A DNA stretch of 64,000 nucleotides from Sphingomonas sp. (GCF_017744835.1 NZ_JAGIAM010000003.1:682001-746000); one strand, 5' to 3'. Positions 49,576-60,797 are shown, numbered from the stretch's first letter. The notes: generated from the letters alone by a model not told the origin. Made by a program: numbers and translations.

Positions 49576-50424
49576 TCAGTCCCAGAAGGCCATGGTACGG
49601 AACTCGATGCTCTGCCGCGGCGGCGTTCCGGCCGGCGTCGACGGGTCCTCGAAGCCGCTATGCGGCGTGAAGCGGGCCACCGATTCGTCCGAATCCCAGC
49701 ACTTGATCAGGATCGTCTCTTCCGGCCCCAGATCGGGAACGTAGAGCCAGCGCTGGGACGGGTTCCAGGCGACGCCATAGGTTTCGCCGCGGCGATGCTG
49801 GAAAATGAGATCGGTGGCGATCAGATCCTCTGGCCGGAACGTCGAGGCGTCGCCCAACGCGAGCGGCCAATCGCGCGCAGGATAGGCGATCGGGCGCCAG
49901 ACATTGATGATCGCCGCGCGCCGGGCGAGCAGCGCCTCGGCCTGGCGGCCCATGATCTCGCGGACGCGCTTGGGGCCCGACCAGACCGTCTGATCGACAT
50001 GCACTCGAAGCGCAGGCTGGCGCGGCTGGCCGGGCTCGCGATCGTTCACGTCGACGCTCCGGCGCCGCAGCGTGTGATCGAACACCACGACCCGCGATGC
50101 ACCGGTGACCTCACGCACCAGTTCCGCGGTTTCGGGGTGCCCCAGCGCGAGCGTTTGCGCTTCGTCCCAGAAATCGCCGACCGCGCTCGGCCGGGTCGCC
50201 ACGGCAAAGCCCTCGACATCGAGGCTGAGTTGATCGGCGAACGGACGCGCGTTCTCGAGCCGAACGCTGCGCGCGCGATACTCCCCGCGCATTTGCGGTA
50301 CGCCCTCCGGCGGCTCGCCGGCATAGGCATAGGGTTTGTCCGGGCCCCGCTCGGCGAAAGTCAGCATGGCCTCGACCGAGCGCGGCGGCAGCGGGTTCGC
50401 ATCAACGGCAAGAGCTAAAGACAT
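49576..50424 (-). CDS. CmcJ/NvfI family oxidoreductase
   Basis: REVTGASRVVVFDHTLRRR...RVHVDQTVWSGPKRVREIM...AIINVWRPIAYPARDWPLALGDASTFRPEDLIATDLIF...VARFTPHSGFEDPSTPAGTPPRQSIEFRTMAFWD. Confidence 0.8.
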   Translation of the reverse strand: MSLALAVDANPLPPRSVEAMLTFAERGPDKPYAYAGEPPEGVPQMRGEYRARSVRLENARPFADQLSLDVEGFAVATRPSAVGDFWDEAQTLALGHPETAELVREVTGASRVVVFDHTLRRRSVDVNDREPGQPRQPALRVHVDQTVWSGPKRVREIMGRQAEALLARRAAIINVWRPIAYPARDWPLALGDASTFRPEDLIATDLIFQHRRGETYGVAWNPSQRWLYVPDLGPEETILIKCWDSDESVARFTPHSGFEDPSTPAGTPPRQSIEFRTMAFWD

Positions 50425-50573
50425 GGTCACCTCGCGATTGCGTCCACGCGGAATATGGCTGATGACGGGCCTTGTTTCTGCCCCTCCGCAGCGCAAAATT
50501 CGCGGCGGAAGTCATAAGCTTTCCTTATGAATGGAGGCTTCGGAGGAACGCCCCTCGGCAGTAGCCGTCCCGC

Positions 50574-51257
50574 TCACACGATCAGCCGGTAACCCACCCC
50601 CGGCTCGTTGCGGATGAGCGACGGGCGGGCCGGGTCCGCCTCGAGCTTCATGCGCACCCCGCGCGCGGCGACGCGGAGATATTCGACGTCGTTCTCGTGG
50701 CCGGGGCCCCAGACGCTTCGCAGCAGCTGCGCGTGCGTGACGACGCGACCGGGGTGCCTGGCAAGCTCGCGCAGGAAACCGAACTCCTTCGGCGTCAGAT
50801 GGACTTCGTCGCCGCCGCGGCGGATGAGCCGGGCGCCGAGGTCGATCTCGACGTCGCCCACGCGGACCACTTCATTGTCCGCCTCGGCGCGGAGCCGGTG
50901 GCGCAGCGCGGTGCGCACGCGCGCCAGCACTTCCTCGGTGTCGAAGGGCTTGGTGACATAGTCGTCGGCGCCGAGATCGAGCGCCGTCACCTTCTGCTCG
51001 GTGGCCTCGCGCGCGGAGACGACGATCAACGCCGCGCCGGCTGCCTTGACCTGCGGCACGATCTCGAGCCCGTCGCGATCGGGCAGGCCCAGGTCGAGCA
51101 GCACGCCGTCGGGCTTGTCGATCTGCAATCCGTTCAGCGCCTCGCGCGCCGAAGCGGCCTCGACCACGGCATAGCCGGCGCGTTCCAGCGCGGTGCCGAG
51201 CAAGCGGCGGATCGCCGGCTCGTCGTCGACGACCAGAAGCTTGGCCTGTCCGCTCAT
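50574..51257 (-). CDS. kdpE: Response regulator KdpE
   Basis: LLVVDDEPAIRRLLGTALERAGYAVVEAASAREAL...LDLGLPDRDGLEI...; OmpR-type DBD; next to kdpD. Confidence 0.93.
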   Translation of the reverse strand: MSGQAKLLVVDDEPAIRRLLGTALERAGYAVVEAASAREALNGLQIDKPDGVLLDLGLPDRDGLEIVPQVKAAGAALIVVSAREATEQKVTALDLGADDYVTKPFDTEEVLARVRTALRHRLRAEADNEVVRVGDVEIDLGARLIRRGGDEVHLTPKEFGFLRELARHPGRVVTHAQLLRSVWGPGHENDVEYLRVAARGVRMKLEADPARPSLIRNEPGVGYRLIV

Positions 51258-53932
51258 TCCCCGCCCCCTCCCTTGACCAGCGACGCCTCCGGGAAGCGGA
51301 GCGTGAAACGGGCACCCGCCGCGTCGTCGCGGTTGGCGGCCTCTACGCGCAGTCCCATCGCCTCGGCAAAGCCCTTCACGATCGCAAGCCCCAGCCCGGT
51401 GCCGCCCTTGCGGTCCGAGCCCTCGATCCGCGTGAAGGTCTCGAAGATGCGCGCTTCCTCGCCCATGGGGATGCCGGGACCTTCGTCGAGCACCGAGAGA
51501 GTCATGCCGTCGGGCAGCCTCCGCGCGCTCACCGTCACCGGCGTTCCGGGGCTGCCGTATTTGCCGGCGTTCTCGAGCAGGTTGATCAGGCAATGGTGGA
51601 AGAGTTGGGGATCGACCCTCACCAGCGGGAGCTCGGGGGAAACGTCGAGGTGAATGGGGCGGCCCTCAAGCGCGTGCCGCAGGTCGTGGACTGCCGTCGC
51701 CACCGCGTCGGTCAGATCCACCGGCTCGGTCGAAAGGCGCAGCACCCCTGCCTCGACCCGCACCATGTCGAGCAGGTTCGCGACGAAGCGATTGAGCCGC
51801 TCCGCCTCGGCTTCCAGCAGCGTGACCTGGGCGTCGTTGCCCGCACCCGCGGCGCGCAGCTCGCGGATGGTGCCGAGGATCGTCGTGAGGGGCGTACGCA
51901 GATCGTGGCTGACCGAAGACAGCAGCGCCGCGCGCAGACGGTCGCGCTCCTTGAGCTGGGACACGGTCGCCATTTCCTCGACCAATGCGATGCGCTGCAG
52001 CGCGAGCGCGGCCTGGTCGAGCAGGCTGAGGAGCAAAGGCAACTGGTCCGAGCGGATCGGTTCTCCCGCGTCCTCCCGCGCCAGCCCCAGCACGCCCAGC
52101 ACCGTGCCGCCCGCCGCAAGCGGGTGGAACAGCCATTCCGAGGCCGTGAGCGTGTCCGACCCGCGCCCGGCGGGCTGGCCATTGTCGAACGCCCAGCGCG
52201 CCGCCGCCTGCTCGATCGCGTCGAGCCGGTCGTCGGGAGGAAAAGCCGCGCTCACCGCCAGCTGGCCGTCGTCCGGTGTCAGCAGCACGGTGTTCACGTC
52301 CAGCAGCCGCGACACTTCGGCACATAGCGTCTGGCCGAGCTCGTCCTGGGTGCTGAGCCCGGTGAGGATGCGCGCGAAGCCCGCGAGCGACGAGTTCTGG
52401 GCAGCGCTCCGTTGCGCCAGATCGGCCTGCGCACGCACGCGCGACGCGAGCTGGCTGGCGAAAATGGCGACGCCGAGCAGCACCAGGAAGGTGATGATGT
52501 TCTGCGGATCCTGGATCGTGAAGGTGAAGCGCGGCGGAATGAAGAAGAAGTTGTAGGCGAGCGAGGACGCCAGGCCGGTGACGATACCCGTCCGCAGCCC
52601 GTAGCGCGTCGCGGCGACCATCACCGGAACGAGGTAGAGCAGGCCGGTGTTGGTGACGTTGCCGAACACGAAGATGCTCGTGCCCAGCACGGTGATCAGC
52701 GCGACCAGCAGGAGCGACACGGCATAGCCCTGCGGAGCGCCCCAGGGGCTGGTCCGGAGCGATTGGCGGGGCTCCGGTCGCGGCCGCGCCTTTTCCGCCG
52801 CCATCGGCAGCACCTGCACCGCCAGCCCCGGCGTCTCGCGCACCAGCCGGTCGACCACCGAGCCGTGGCGCAGCTCGAACCAGCGCGAGCGCGCCGACTT
52901 GCCCACGATCAGCTGCGTGGCCCGCGCCTCTGCGGCGAAGCGCTTGAGGCCTTCCACCACCGATTCCGCCGGCACGGTGGCAACGCGCGCACCCAGCTGG
53001 CTCGCCAGCTGGAGCGTGTCCGCGATGCGGCTGCGTTCGGCAGTGCCGAACTGGCCGGCGCGCGCGGTCTCGATATGCACGGCGGTCCAGGGTGCGCGGG
53101 CCGCATCGGCCATGCGCTTGGCGGCACGAACCAGCTCGGCCGCGCCGGGCAGTTCGCTCACCGCCACCACGATCCGCTCGCCGCCCGCCCAGGTGCCGGC
53201 GAGCGCATGGGCGCGGACATAGTCGAGCATCTGCGCATCGGCTGCCTGTGCCGCGCGCCGCAGCGCCAGCTCGCGGAGCGCCGAGAGATTGGACTTGGAG
53301 AAGAAGCTGCCGAGCGCCCGCGTCACTTCCTCCGGGATGTAGACCTTGCCTTCCTTCAGCCGCTCGATCAGCTCGTCGGGTGGAATGTCGACGATCTCGA
53401 TTTCGGCATTTTCGAGCACGCGGTCGGGCAGCGTCTCGCGCACGCGCACCTTGGTGAAGGAGGCGACGACGTCGTTCAGGCTCTCGAGGTGCTGGATGTT
53501 GACCGTCGTATAGACGTCGATGCCCGCGGCGAGCAGCTCCTCGACGTCCTGATAGCGCTTGGGGTGCCGGCTTCCCGGCGCATTGGTGTGCGCGAGCTCG
53601 TCGACGAGCACGAGCTGCGGACGCCGCGCGAGGATCGCGTCGATGTCCATCTCGCCGAGCACGCGCCCCTGATAGTCGACCTGGAGGCGCGGCATGATCT
53701 CATGGCCGTGGGTGAGCGCCTCGGTCTCGGCGCGCCCGTGCGTCTCGACGATGCCGATCACGACATCGACACCCGCGCGCCGGCGCGCCATGCCTTCGCT
53801 CAGCATCTCGTAGGTCTTGCCGACCCCGGGCGCGGCGCCGAGGAACACCTTGAGTCGGCCGAGGCCCTCCTGCGCGGCGGCGCGCAGAAGAGCCTCGGGG
53901 GACGGCCGCAGTTCCGGATCGGTCGAGCTCAC
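51254..53932 (-). CDS. kdpD: Sensor histidine kinase KdpD
   Basis: GRLKVFLGAAPGVGKTYEMLSEG...VDELAHTNAPGSRHPKRYQDVEELLAAGIDVYTTVNIQHLESLND...SSVSHDLRTPLTTILG. Confidence 0.97.
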   Translation of the reverse strand: MSSTDPELRPSPEALLRAAAQEGLGRLKVFLGAAPGVGKTYEMLSEGMARRRAGVDVVIGIVETHGRAETEALTHGHEIMPRLQVDYQGRVLGEMDIDAILARRPQLVLVDELAHTNAPGSRHPKRYQDVEELLAAGIDVYTTVNIQHLESLNDVVASFTKVRVRETLPDRVLENAEIEIVDIPPDELIERLKEGKVYIPEEVTRALGSFFSKSNLSALRELALRRAAQAADAQMLDYVRAHALAGTWAGGERIVVAVSELPGAAELVRAAKRMADAARAPWTAVHIETARAGQFGTAERSRIADTLQLASQLGARVATVPAESVVEGLKRFAAEARATQLIVGKSARSRWFELRHGSVVDRLVRETPGLAVQVLPMAAEKARPRPEPRQSLRTSPWGAPQGYAVSLLLVALITVLGTSIFVFGNVTNTGLLYLVPVMVAATRYGLRTGIVTGLASSLAYNFFFIPPRFTFTIQDPQNIITFLVLLGVAIFASQLASRVRAQADLAQRSAAQNSSLAGFARILTGLSTQDELGQTLCAEVSRLLDVNTVLLTPDDGQLAVSAAFPPDDRLDAIEQAAARWAFDNGQPAGRGSDTLTASEWLFHPLAAGGTVLGVLGLAREDAGEPIRSDQLPLLLSLLDQAALALQRIALVEEMATVSQLKERDRLRAALLSSVSHDLRTPLTTILGTIRELRAAGAGNDAQVTLLEAEAERLNRFVANLLDMVRVEAGVLRLSTEPVDLTDAVATAVHDLRHALEGRPIHLDVSPELPLVRVDPQLFHHCLINLLENAGKYGSPGTPVTVSARRLPDGMTLSVLDEGPGIPMGEEARIFETFTRIEGSDRKGGTGLGLAIVKGFAEAMGLRVEAANRDDAAGARFTLRFPEASLVKGGGGE

Positions 53933-53938
53933 CGCGCC

Positions 53939-54523
53939 TTACTGCGCCCCCGCGGCGATCCGGTCGAGAGCCCGATTGAGCGCGAGCACATTCACGCGCG
54001 GCTCGCCGAGGAAACCGAGCAACGGCCGCTCGACATGCTGTTCCACCAGCGCACGTACCCGCGCCGGCTCGAGCCTGCGCGCGCCTGCCACGCGATCAAC
54101 CTGCAAAAAGGCCGCCTCGGGGCTGATATGGGGATCGAGCCCCGAGGCGGAGGTCGTCACCAGATCGGCGGGGACCGATGTTCCTGGTGCTTTTCGGTTG
54201 GCCTCGACATCGGCCTTGACGCGATCGATCAGTGCCTGGCTGGTGGGGCCGAGATTGGAGCCATAGCTGTTGTCCGCCGCATAGCCGGCGCCGGCGGCAG
54301 AGGGGCGCGGGTGGAAATAGCGTGGAGAAACGAAGCCTTGGCCGATCAGCTCGGAGCCGATCACCCTGCCCCCTTCCCGGATCAGGCTGCCGTTGGCCTG
54401 GTGCGCGAACAGCGCCTGGCCGATCCCGGTCAGCACCGCTGGATAAACGAGGCCGAGCAGCGCCGCGAACAGGAACGTCAGCACGACGGTGGGCCGGATG
54501 GCGGAAGTGAAATCCTTGAGCAT
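53939..54523 (-). CDS. kdpC: Potassium-transporting ATPase subunit KdpC
   Basis: [39 protein letters not shown]...[41 protein letters not shown]. Confidence 0.96.
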   Translation of the reverse strand: MLKDFTSAIRPTVVLTFLFAALLGLVYPAVLTGIGQALFAHQANGSLIREGGRVIGSELIGQGFVSPRYFHPRPSAAGAGYAADNSYGSNLGPTSQALIDRVKADVEANRKAPGTSVPADLVTTSASGLDPHISPEAAFLQVDRVAGARRLEPARVRALVEQHVERPLLGFLGEPRVNVLALNRALDRIAAGAQ

Positions 54524-54540
54524 TGTCTTCGTCCTTCTAA

Positions 54541-54649
54541 GCCCCTCCCCTTCAGGGGAGGGGTGGGGGTGGGGCGTGTCAGTCTCACCGAGACCGAGGC
54601 CTGCGTGGACAGGCCCCACCCCAACCCCTCCCCTGAAGGGGAGGGGCTA
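54541..54649. repeat. Inverted doublet of REP-like palindromes (BIME-like) between kdpB and kdpC
   Basis: gcccctccccttcaggggaggggtgggggtggggc ... gccccaccccaacccctcccctgaaggggaggggc. Confidence 0.85.
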
Positions 54650-54656
54650 GATTGCG

Positions 54657-56672
54657 TCAGGCCAGGCCCAGTCCGCTCACCAGCAGATCGATCGCCTTGA
54701 TGCCGATGAAGGGCGCGACCAGACCGCCGATGCCGTAGATGCCCAGGTTGCGGGCAAGCAGCGGCCCTGCGCCGATCGGCCGGTACTTCACGCCCCTGAG
54801 CGCGAGCGGGACGAGGCACGGGATGATCAGCGCGTTGAAGATGATCGCAGAGAGGATCGCGCTCTCGGGCGAGCTCAGCCGCATGACGTTAAGCACGCCC
54901 AGCCCCGGATAGAGCGCGACGAACATCGCCGGGATGATCGCGAAATATTTGGCCACGTCGTTCGCCACCGAGAAAGTGGTGAGCGCGCCGCGCGTCATCA
55001 GCAGCTGCTTGCCCAGGCCGACGATCTCGATGAGCTTGGTCGGATCGCTGTCGAGGTCGACCATGTTGCCGGCCTCGCGCGCGGCCTGGGTGCCGGTGTT
55101 CATCGCCACGCCGACGTCGCTCTGGGCGAGCGCGGGCGCGTCGTTGGTGCCGTCGCCGCACATCGCGACCAGCCGACCGCCCTGCTGCTCCTCGCGGATC
55201 AGCGCGAGCTTGTCCTCGGGCGTGGCCTCGGCGAGGAAGTCGTCGACCCCCGCCTCGGCCGCGATCGCCGCGGCGGTGAGCGGGTTGTCGCCGGTGATCA
55301 TCACCGTGCGGATGCCCATGCGGCGCAGCTCGGCGAAACGCTCGCGCACGCCCGCCTTGATCACGTCCTTGAGCGCGATCACCCCGAGCAGCCGCCTGTC
55401 CTGCGCGACCGCGAGCGGCGTCTGGCCGAGGCGCGCGATCTCGTCGGAGATCTTGCGCAACTCGGTCGCGGCAGGGGTCTCGCCCAGTCCGGGGTTCGCG
55501 CGCAGGATCGCGTCGACCGCACCCTTCTGGATCAGCGTTCCATCGGCGCGGATGCCCGAGATGCGGGTCTGCGCGGTGAAGGGGATGATCTCGGCCCCGT
55601 CCGGAAGCGCCTGGGTCGCGACATGATACCGGCCCTGCGCCAGCGCCACGACCGAACGGCCCTCGGGCGTCTCGTCGGCCAGGCTGGCGAGCAGCGCCGC
55701 GCGGGCGAGCGCATCGCTTCCGACGCCGGTTAGGGGACGGAATTCGCTCGCCTGGCGGTCGCCGATCGTGATCGTGCCGGTCTTGTCGAGCAGCAGCACG
55801 TCGATATCGCCCGCAGCCTCGACCGCGCGGCCCGACTTGGCGAGCACGTTGAAGCGCACCAGCCGGTCCATCCCCGCGATGCCGATCGCCGAGAGCAGCG
55901 CCGCGATCGTGGTCGGGATCAGCGTGATCAGCAGCGCCGCGAGGATCGCGACGGGGATGCTGCCGCCGGCATAGGAGGCGAAGCCGGGGATCGTCGCGAC
56001 TGCGATCAGGAAGATGATCGTCAGCCCGACGAGCAGGATGGTCAGCGCGATCTCGTTGGGCGTCTTCTGCCGCTCGGCGCCTTCGACCAGCGCGATCATC
56101 CGGTCGAGAAAGCCCTGCCCCGGCTCCTGCGTCACGCGGACCTTGATCCGGTCCGAAATGACGCGCGTGCCCGCAGTCACCGCCGAGCGGTCGCCGCCTG
56201 CCTCGCGGATCACCGGCGCGCTTTCGCCGGTGATCGCGCTTTCGTTGACCGAGGCGACGCCTTCGATCACTTCGCCGTCGGCCGGGATCAGGTCGCCGGT
56301 CTCGACCAGCACTTCCTGCCCCCTGCGGAGCTGCGACGCGGCGATCGTGCGGCCGTCGGGCAGCCTGGCGGTAAGCTCGGACTTGGTCGCGCGCAGCGAC
56401 GCCGCCTGTGCTCGCCCGCGCCCTTCGGCCAGCGCCTCGGCGAAGGTACCGAACAGCACCGTCAGCCACAGCCAGACGATCAACTGGAGCTGGAACGGGA
56501 TCGACAGCGTCTCGCCGCCGATCGCGAGCAGCACGGTCAGCAGCAGCGCGACCACGGCGGTGGTGAAGAGCACCGGGTTCTTCACCAGCGCGCGCGGGTT
56601 CAGCTTGGCGAAGGCGTCGCCGATCGCCGGGACGACCAGCTTTGCCGAGAACATGGAGGATGCGGTTGTCAT
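54657..56672 (-). CDS. kdpB: Potassium-transporting ATPase subunit KdpB
   Basis: [38 protein letters not shown]...[20 protein letters not shown]-type ATPase. Confidence 0.97.
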   Translation of the reverse strand: MTTASSMFSAKLVVPAIGDAFAKLNPRALVKNPVLFTTAVVALLLTVLLAIGGETLSIPFQLQLIVWLWLTVLFGTFAEALAEGRGRAQAASLRATKSELTARLPDGRTIAASQLRRGQEVLVETGDLIPADGEVIEGVASVNESAITGESAPVIREAGGDRSAVTAGTRVISDRIKVRVTQEPGQGFLDRMIALVEGAERQKTPNEIALTILLVGLTIIFLIAVATIPGFASYAGGSIPVAILAALLITLIPTTIAALLSAIGIAGMDRLVRFNVLAKSGRAVEAAGDIDVLLLDKTGTITIGDRQASEFRPLTGVGSDALARAALLASLADETPEGRSVVALAQGRYHVATQALPDGAEIIPFTAQTRISGIRADGTLIQKGAVDAILRANPGLGETPAATELRKISDEIARLGQTPLAVAQDRRLLGVIALKDVIKAGVRERFAELRRMGIRTVMITGDNPLTAAAIAAEAGVDDFLAEATPEDKLALIREEQQGGRLVAMCGDGTNDAPALAQSDVGVAMNTGTQAAREAGNMVDLDSDPTKLIEIVGLGKQLLMTRGALTTFSVANDVAKYFAIIPAMFVALYPGLGVLNVMRLSSPESAILSAIIFNALIIPCLVPLALRGVKYRPIGAGPLLARNLGIYGIGGLVAPFIGIKAIDLLVSGLGLA

Positions 56673-56683
56673 GAGAATTGCCC

Positions 56684-58387
56684 TCAGAAGAGCTGGCCGC
56701 GGATCATCCCGAGATGATCGGCGATCGGCCCGAGCGCGAGGCTCGGCAGGAAAGTGAGGCCGCCCAGGATCAGGATCACGCCGACCAGCAGCGAGACCCA
56801 GAGCACGCCCGTGGTCGGGAACGAGCCGGTGGATTCGGGGTGGTATTTCTTGGCGGCGAGGCTCCCGGCGATCGCGAGGACGGGCACGATCACCAAGAAG
56901 CGGCCGATCCACATCGCGACGCCCAGCAGGCCATTGTACCAGGGCGTGCCCGAGGTGAGGCCGGCGAAGGCCGAACCGTTGTTTCCGGTGCCCGAGCTGA
57001 AGGCGTAGAGGATTTCGGTGAAGCCGTGCGGACCCTTGTTGAGCGGCCCGGCCAGCCCCTGCGGCATCACGGCGCTGAGAGCGGTAAAGCCGAGGATGCA
57101 CAGCGGCAGCACTGCGATCGCGAGCACCGCCAGCTTGACTTCCTTCGCCTCGATCTTCTTGCCGACATATTCGGGCGAGCGGCCGACCATCAGCCCGGCG
57201 ACGAACACCGCGAGGATGGCGAAGAGCAGGAAGCCATAGATGCCGGCCCCGACGCCGCCGATCACGATCTCGCCCAGCTGCATGTTGATCAGCGGGATCA
57301 TCCCGCCCAGCGCCGTGAAGCTGTCGTGCATCGCATTGACCGCGCCGCAAGAGGCCGCGGTGGTGACGACCGAGAAGAGCGCGCTCGCGGCGATGCCGAA
57401 GCGGACTTCCTTGCCCTCCATGTTGCCGCCGGGGACGCCCAGCGCATGGAGGTTCGGATTGCCGGCAGCTTCCTGCCAATAGGTGATGCCCACGCCGGCG
57501 AGGAAGATCACCAGCATCGCGGCGAGGATGACCCAGCCCTGGCGCTGGTCGCCCACTGCCTTTCCGAAGGTCCAGGTGAGGCCGGTGCCGATCAGCAGGA
57601 TCGACAGCATCTGCACGAAGTTGGTCAGCGCGCCGGGGTTCTCAAACGGATGCGCGCTGTTGGCGTTGAAGAAGCCGCCACCGTTGGTGCCGAGCATCTT
57701 GATCGCCTCCTGCCCGGCGACCGGGCCGACCACGATCGACTGTTTGGCGCCCTCGAGCGTGGTCGCATCGACGATGCTCGAAAAGGTCTGCGGAACCCCG
57801 CTCGCGATCAGGAAGATCGCATAGACCAGGCAGATCGGCAGCAGCACGTAGAGCGTGACGCGCGTCATGTCGGCCCAGAAATTGCCGATCCCGCTCACCT
57901 GCCGCCGCGCGAAGCCGCGGAAGAGCGCGAAGGCGATCGCGATGCCGGTAGCGGCCGAGAGGAAATTGTGGATCGCCAGCCCCAGCATCTGGCTGAGGTT
58001 CGAGAGCACGACCTCGCCCGAATACCATTGCCAGTTGGTGTTGGCGACGAAGCTCACCGCGGTGTTGAACGCGCCGTCCGCGCCGATCGCGGCCAGGCCG
58101 CGGTCGTTCATCGGCAGCACGTGCTGCAGGCGAAGGATGGCATAGGTGAGCAGGAAGGTCGTCAGCTGGAACAACAGCATGTGCACCGCGTAGCGGCGCC
58201 AGCCCTGCTCGGCGTTCGGGTCGACGCCCGCGAGCCTGTAGAAGCCGCGCTCGACCGGTCCCAGCAGGGGGTGGAGCAGCGTGCGGTTGCCCGCATAGAC
58301 GGCGTGCAGCCACATCCCCATCGGCTTTGCGAGCGCGAGCAGGACGGCGACGAAGACGAGGATCAGCATCCAGCCTTGGACGGTCAT
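56684..58387 (-). CDS. kdpA: Potassium-transporting ATPase subunit KdpA
   Basis: 567 aa: [44 protein letters not shown]... Confidence 0.97.
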   Translation of the reverse strand: MTVQGWMLILVFVAVLLALAKPMGMWLHAVYAGNRTLLHPLLGPVERGFYRLAGVDPNAEQGWRRYAVHMLLFQLTTFLLTYAILRLQHVLPMNDRGLAAIGADGAFNTAVSFVANTNWQWYSGEVVLSNLSQMLGLAIHNFLSAATGIAIAFALFRGFARRQVSGIGNFWADMTRVTLYVLLPICLVYAIFLIASGVPQTFSSIVDATTLEGAKQSIVVGPVAGQEAIKMLGTNGGGFFNANSAHPFENPGALTNFVQMLSILLIGTGLTWTFGKAVGDQRQGWVILAAMLVIFLAGVGITYWQEAAGNPNLHALGVPGGNMEGKEVRFGIAASALFSVVTTAASCGAVNAMHDSFTALGGMIPLINMQLGEIVIGGVGAGIYGFLLFAILAVFVAGLMVGRSPEYVGKKIEAKEVKLAVLAIAVLPLCILGFTALSAVMPQGLAGPLNKGPHGFTEILYAFSSGTGNNGSAFAGLTSGTPWYNGLLGVAMWIGRFLVIVPVLAIAGSLAAKKYHPESTGSFPTTGVLWVSLLVGVILILGGLTFLPSLALGPIADHLGMIRGQLF

Positions 58388-58397
58388 CGTGGAATCC

Positions 58398-58487
58398 TCA
58401 GAATTTCTCGGGCCGCACGAGCACGGCGACGAGGTAGAGAAGAAGGCCGAGGGCGGTGACCCCGGCGAGCGCGAGCTGGAGCGTCAT
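58398..58487 (-). CDS. kdpF: KdpF small subunit (29 aa), missed by the ORF track
   Basis: [29 protein letters not shown]: KdpF pattern directly upstream of kdpA. Confidence 0.88.
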   Translation of the reverse strand: MTLQLALAGVTALGLLLYLVAVLVRPEKF

Positions 58488-58498
58488 GGCGATGGTCC

Positions 58499-58582
58499 TC
58501 AGGCCTTGTCGCAAAGGCGCACATAGGCGAGCGTTAGCAGGAAGAGCCCGGCGAGCGCGGCGAGCCAGATCAGGTCGTTCAT
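58499..58582 (-). CDS. 27-aa single-TM peptide upstream of kdpF
   Basis: MNDLIWLAALAGLFLLTLAYVRLCDKA*, 11 bp upstream of kdpF ATG. Confidence 0.65.
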   Translation of the reverse strand: MNDLIWLAALAGLFLLTLAYVRLCDKA

Positions 58583-58593
58583 GGGATTAGCCT

Positions 58594-58875
58594 TCAGAAG
58601 CCGGTGAAGCGGTTGCGCTGCGGCACCGCGATGCGTTCGAACAATCCGCCGCCCTCGATCAGCAGCGCGAGTCCGCCGACAAAGGTCAGGAACGTCGCGG
58701 CGCCGAGCAGCAGCTCGGATAGGGTGGCCTGATGCGGCGGAGGCGGATGCACCAGCCGGTGCAGGGTCCGCGCAGCGAAGGCGCACAGGACGAGCGACGC
58801 GACTCCGCACAGGCGGATCGCGATCTCCTTCCCCATCGAACGCCGCGCCCCGGCCGCGCGATCGGCCCCAGTCAT
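58594..58875 (-). CDS. Hypothetical small membrane protein at head of kdp operon
   Basis: IAIRLCGVASLVLCAFAARTLHRLVHPPPPHQATLSELLLGAATFLTFVGGLALLIEGGGLFERIAVPQRNRFTGF. Confidence 0.55.
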   Translation of the reverse strand: MTGADRAAGARRSMGKEIAIRLCGVASLVLCAFAARTLHRLVHPPPPHQATLSELLLGAATFLTFVGGLALLIEGGGLFERIAVPQRNRFTGF

Positions 58876-59081
58876 GGATGTTGCTCCCGGCGTGAATCGA
58901 CGCCCGGGATGTGGTGCGGAGCCCGATAAAGCTTCCATGTGGAAGTTGGGCCGGGCGCATAAAGGAAGCGTGAAGTGAGCCCGCGCGGGAGCGGGGCCGG
59001 GCCGGCATAAAGATTCCGTAGAGTTCGTGGCGGCGGTCTTGCGACTTCACTAAGCGGCGCCGACCATCGGAGGATCCCGCG

Positions 59082-59630
59082 TTGACCACCGCGACAGCCG
59101 AACCAGCCGAATTCTCACACACGCATCAGGAAAGCCTTGCCGCGCTCGCGCTCGGCGCGTTCGACGTGGTGTTCGGAGCTCGCGTTCCTCGCGCTGGGAT
59201 CTGTGGTGTCGTCGGTCACCGGCGCCGAAGCACTCTATGCCGATATGGCCATTTCGGGCGCAAGGCGATGAGCGTCGCCTGGTTCTATCTGGCCTTCCCC
59301 TGCCTGATGCTCAACTATCTCGGGCAATCGGCGCTGCTGCTCCACGACCCCGCGGCGGCGCAGAACCCCTTCTTCCTCATGGCACCCGACTGGGCGCGGC
59401 TGCCGCTGGTGATCCTGGCGATGGCAGCCACGATCATCGCCAGCCAGGCAGTGATCTCCGGTGCCTTTTCGGTGACGCAACAAGCGGTCCACGCTGATCG
59501 CCTCGAACCGGCCCGGCATGGCGCTGTGGCGCGAGCGGCTGTTCGCGGCGATGGTCCGCAATGCCGAAAGCGCGGTGGAGTTCTTCAAGCTGCCGACCAA
59601 TCGCCGCGCCACGTGGAATGGCGGCAATGA
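59082..59630 (+). pseudogene. Degenerate KUP-family potassium transporter
   Basis: Fragments in several frames: [143 protein letters not shown]. Confidence 0.88.
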
Positions 59631-59636
59631 AGGCGC

Positions 59637-60797
59637 TCAGCTGCCGTTGCTTTCAGGGCCGTATTCCCACCGGTACGGCACTCCGGTTTCTCCCAAGGCC
59701 GCACGGACCAGAGCCGGAAATGCTTTCTCGATCCTAACATCGTTGCCCAAGACAAGGACGCACCGGCGACCGCGCTGCAGACAGACCAGGGTATTGGCCG
59801 TCACGTCGTTGTGCCCGCCCTTCAGCCAGCCGGGGCCTTGAGGCCCGGTGAAGGCGATTACCCCGAGGGCCGCCTTCGCACGCGTCCGCTCACCAGCCGG
59901 CGCTTCGTTCTCCAGCGTCGGGAACTGAGTCTTGCTGGTAATGATCTGCGTCCCGCGGGAGAATTCTGCCCGCCATTTTTCGGGCAACCCATATCCCCGG
60001 ACCATTGCAGCCGCCATTCGCGCCAGGTCGCTGATCGTCGTGTCCATCGATCCTGCGGCGCGCACCCGACTACGATCATCATGGGGTTCGACCTTGCCGC
60101 TCTCATCCCATCCGTCCGCGAGGTTCTTTCCGAAACCGTCCTGCCAGATCAGTGAAGTCCTGGTCATCCCGAGTGGCCGGAAGAAGCGGCGTTGCAGCTC
60201 CTCCTCGACGCTCAGCCCCAGGCCCCTCTCCAGCCCGAATTGCAGGAGCGAGATGCCCTCACCGGAATATGCGTACCGGCTGCCAGGGTCGAAGTGAAAA
60301 CGCAGCTTTCCGTCAGGCTCGAGGGACGAGAAATTCGCGAAACCCGTGGAGTGGTTCAGCGCATGCCGCGGAGTCACTTGCTTCCATCTATCGTCTCCCG
60401 CCAGGTCGCCCCACGCTCCGTAGGCGTCGATGTTCCCATAGGCAGGGATCGGCTGGGGCAGCATCAGCGCGATCGGCCGGTCGAGGTCGAGCTTCTTTTC
60501 CGCGGCCAGCTGCGTAACCAGATATCCGAACACGGCCTTCGTCAGGGACGCCCCATACATGATCGTCTCCGGCGTCAGCGGCTCTCCAGCTGCATTGCGC
60601 GCGCCATAAGTCCGGACCGAAACGACTTCCCCGTTGTCGATCAGCGCCACGGCCACGCCCCTGGCGCCTGTCCTCGTCATGGCGGCTTCGACGGCTGCGT
60701 CGATGTTGCGCGCCGGCCGAGATCCGGCAGGCGCCGTTCCGCCTCCAACGAGCGCCAGCAGGCCGAGAAGTCCAAAGCGCACTCGCTTACGCATCAT
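59637..60797 (-). CDS. Serine hydrolase, beta-lactamase-like (class C/PBP4* type)
   Basis: [14 protein letters not shown] SxxK motif; YAYSGEG; C-terminal KGGHND. Confidence 0.87.
   Translation of the reverse strand: MMRKRVRFGLLGLLALVGGGTAPAGSRPARNIDAAVEAAMTRTGARGVAVALIDNGEVVSVRTYGARNAAGEPLTPETIMYGASLTKAVFGYLVTQLAAEKKLDLDRPIALMLPQPIPAYGNIDAYGAWGDLAGDDRWKQVTPRHALNHSTGFANFSSLEPDGKLRFHFDPGSRYAYSGEGISLLQFGLERGLGLSVEEELQRRFFRPLGMTRTSLIWQDGFGKNLADGWDESGKVEPHDDRSRVRAAGSMDTTISDLARMAAAMVRGYGLPEKWRAEFSRGTQIITSKTQFPTLENEAPAGERTRAKAALGVIAFTGPQGPGWLKGGHNDVTANTLVCLQRGRRCVLVLGNDVRIEKAFPALVRAALGETGVPYRWEYGPESNGS

Noticed and set aside
52412-54700. 762-aa plus-strand ORF
   Set aside because: Antisense to kdpD/kdpC.
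56678-58459. 593-aa plus-strand ORF
   Set aside because: Antisense to kdpA; highly charged artefact.
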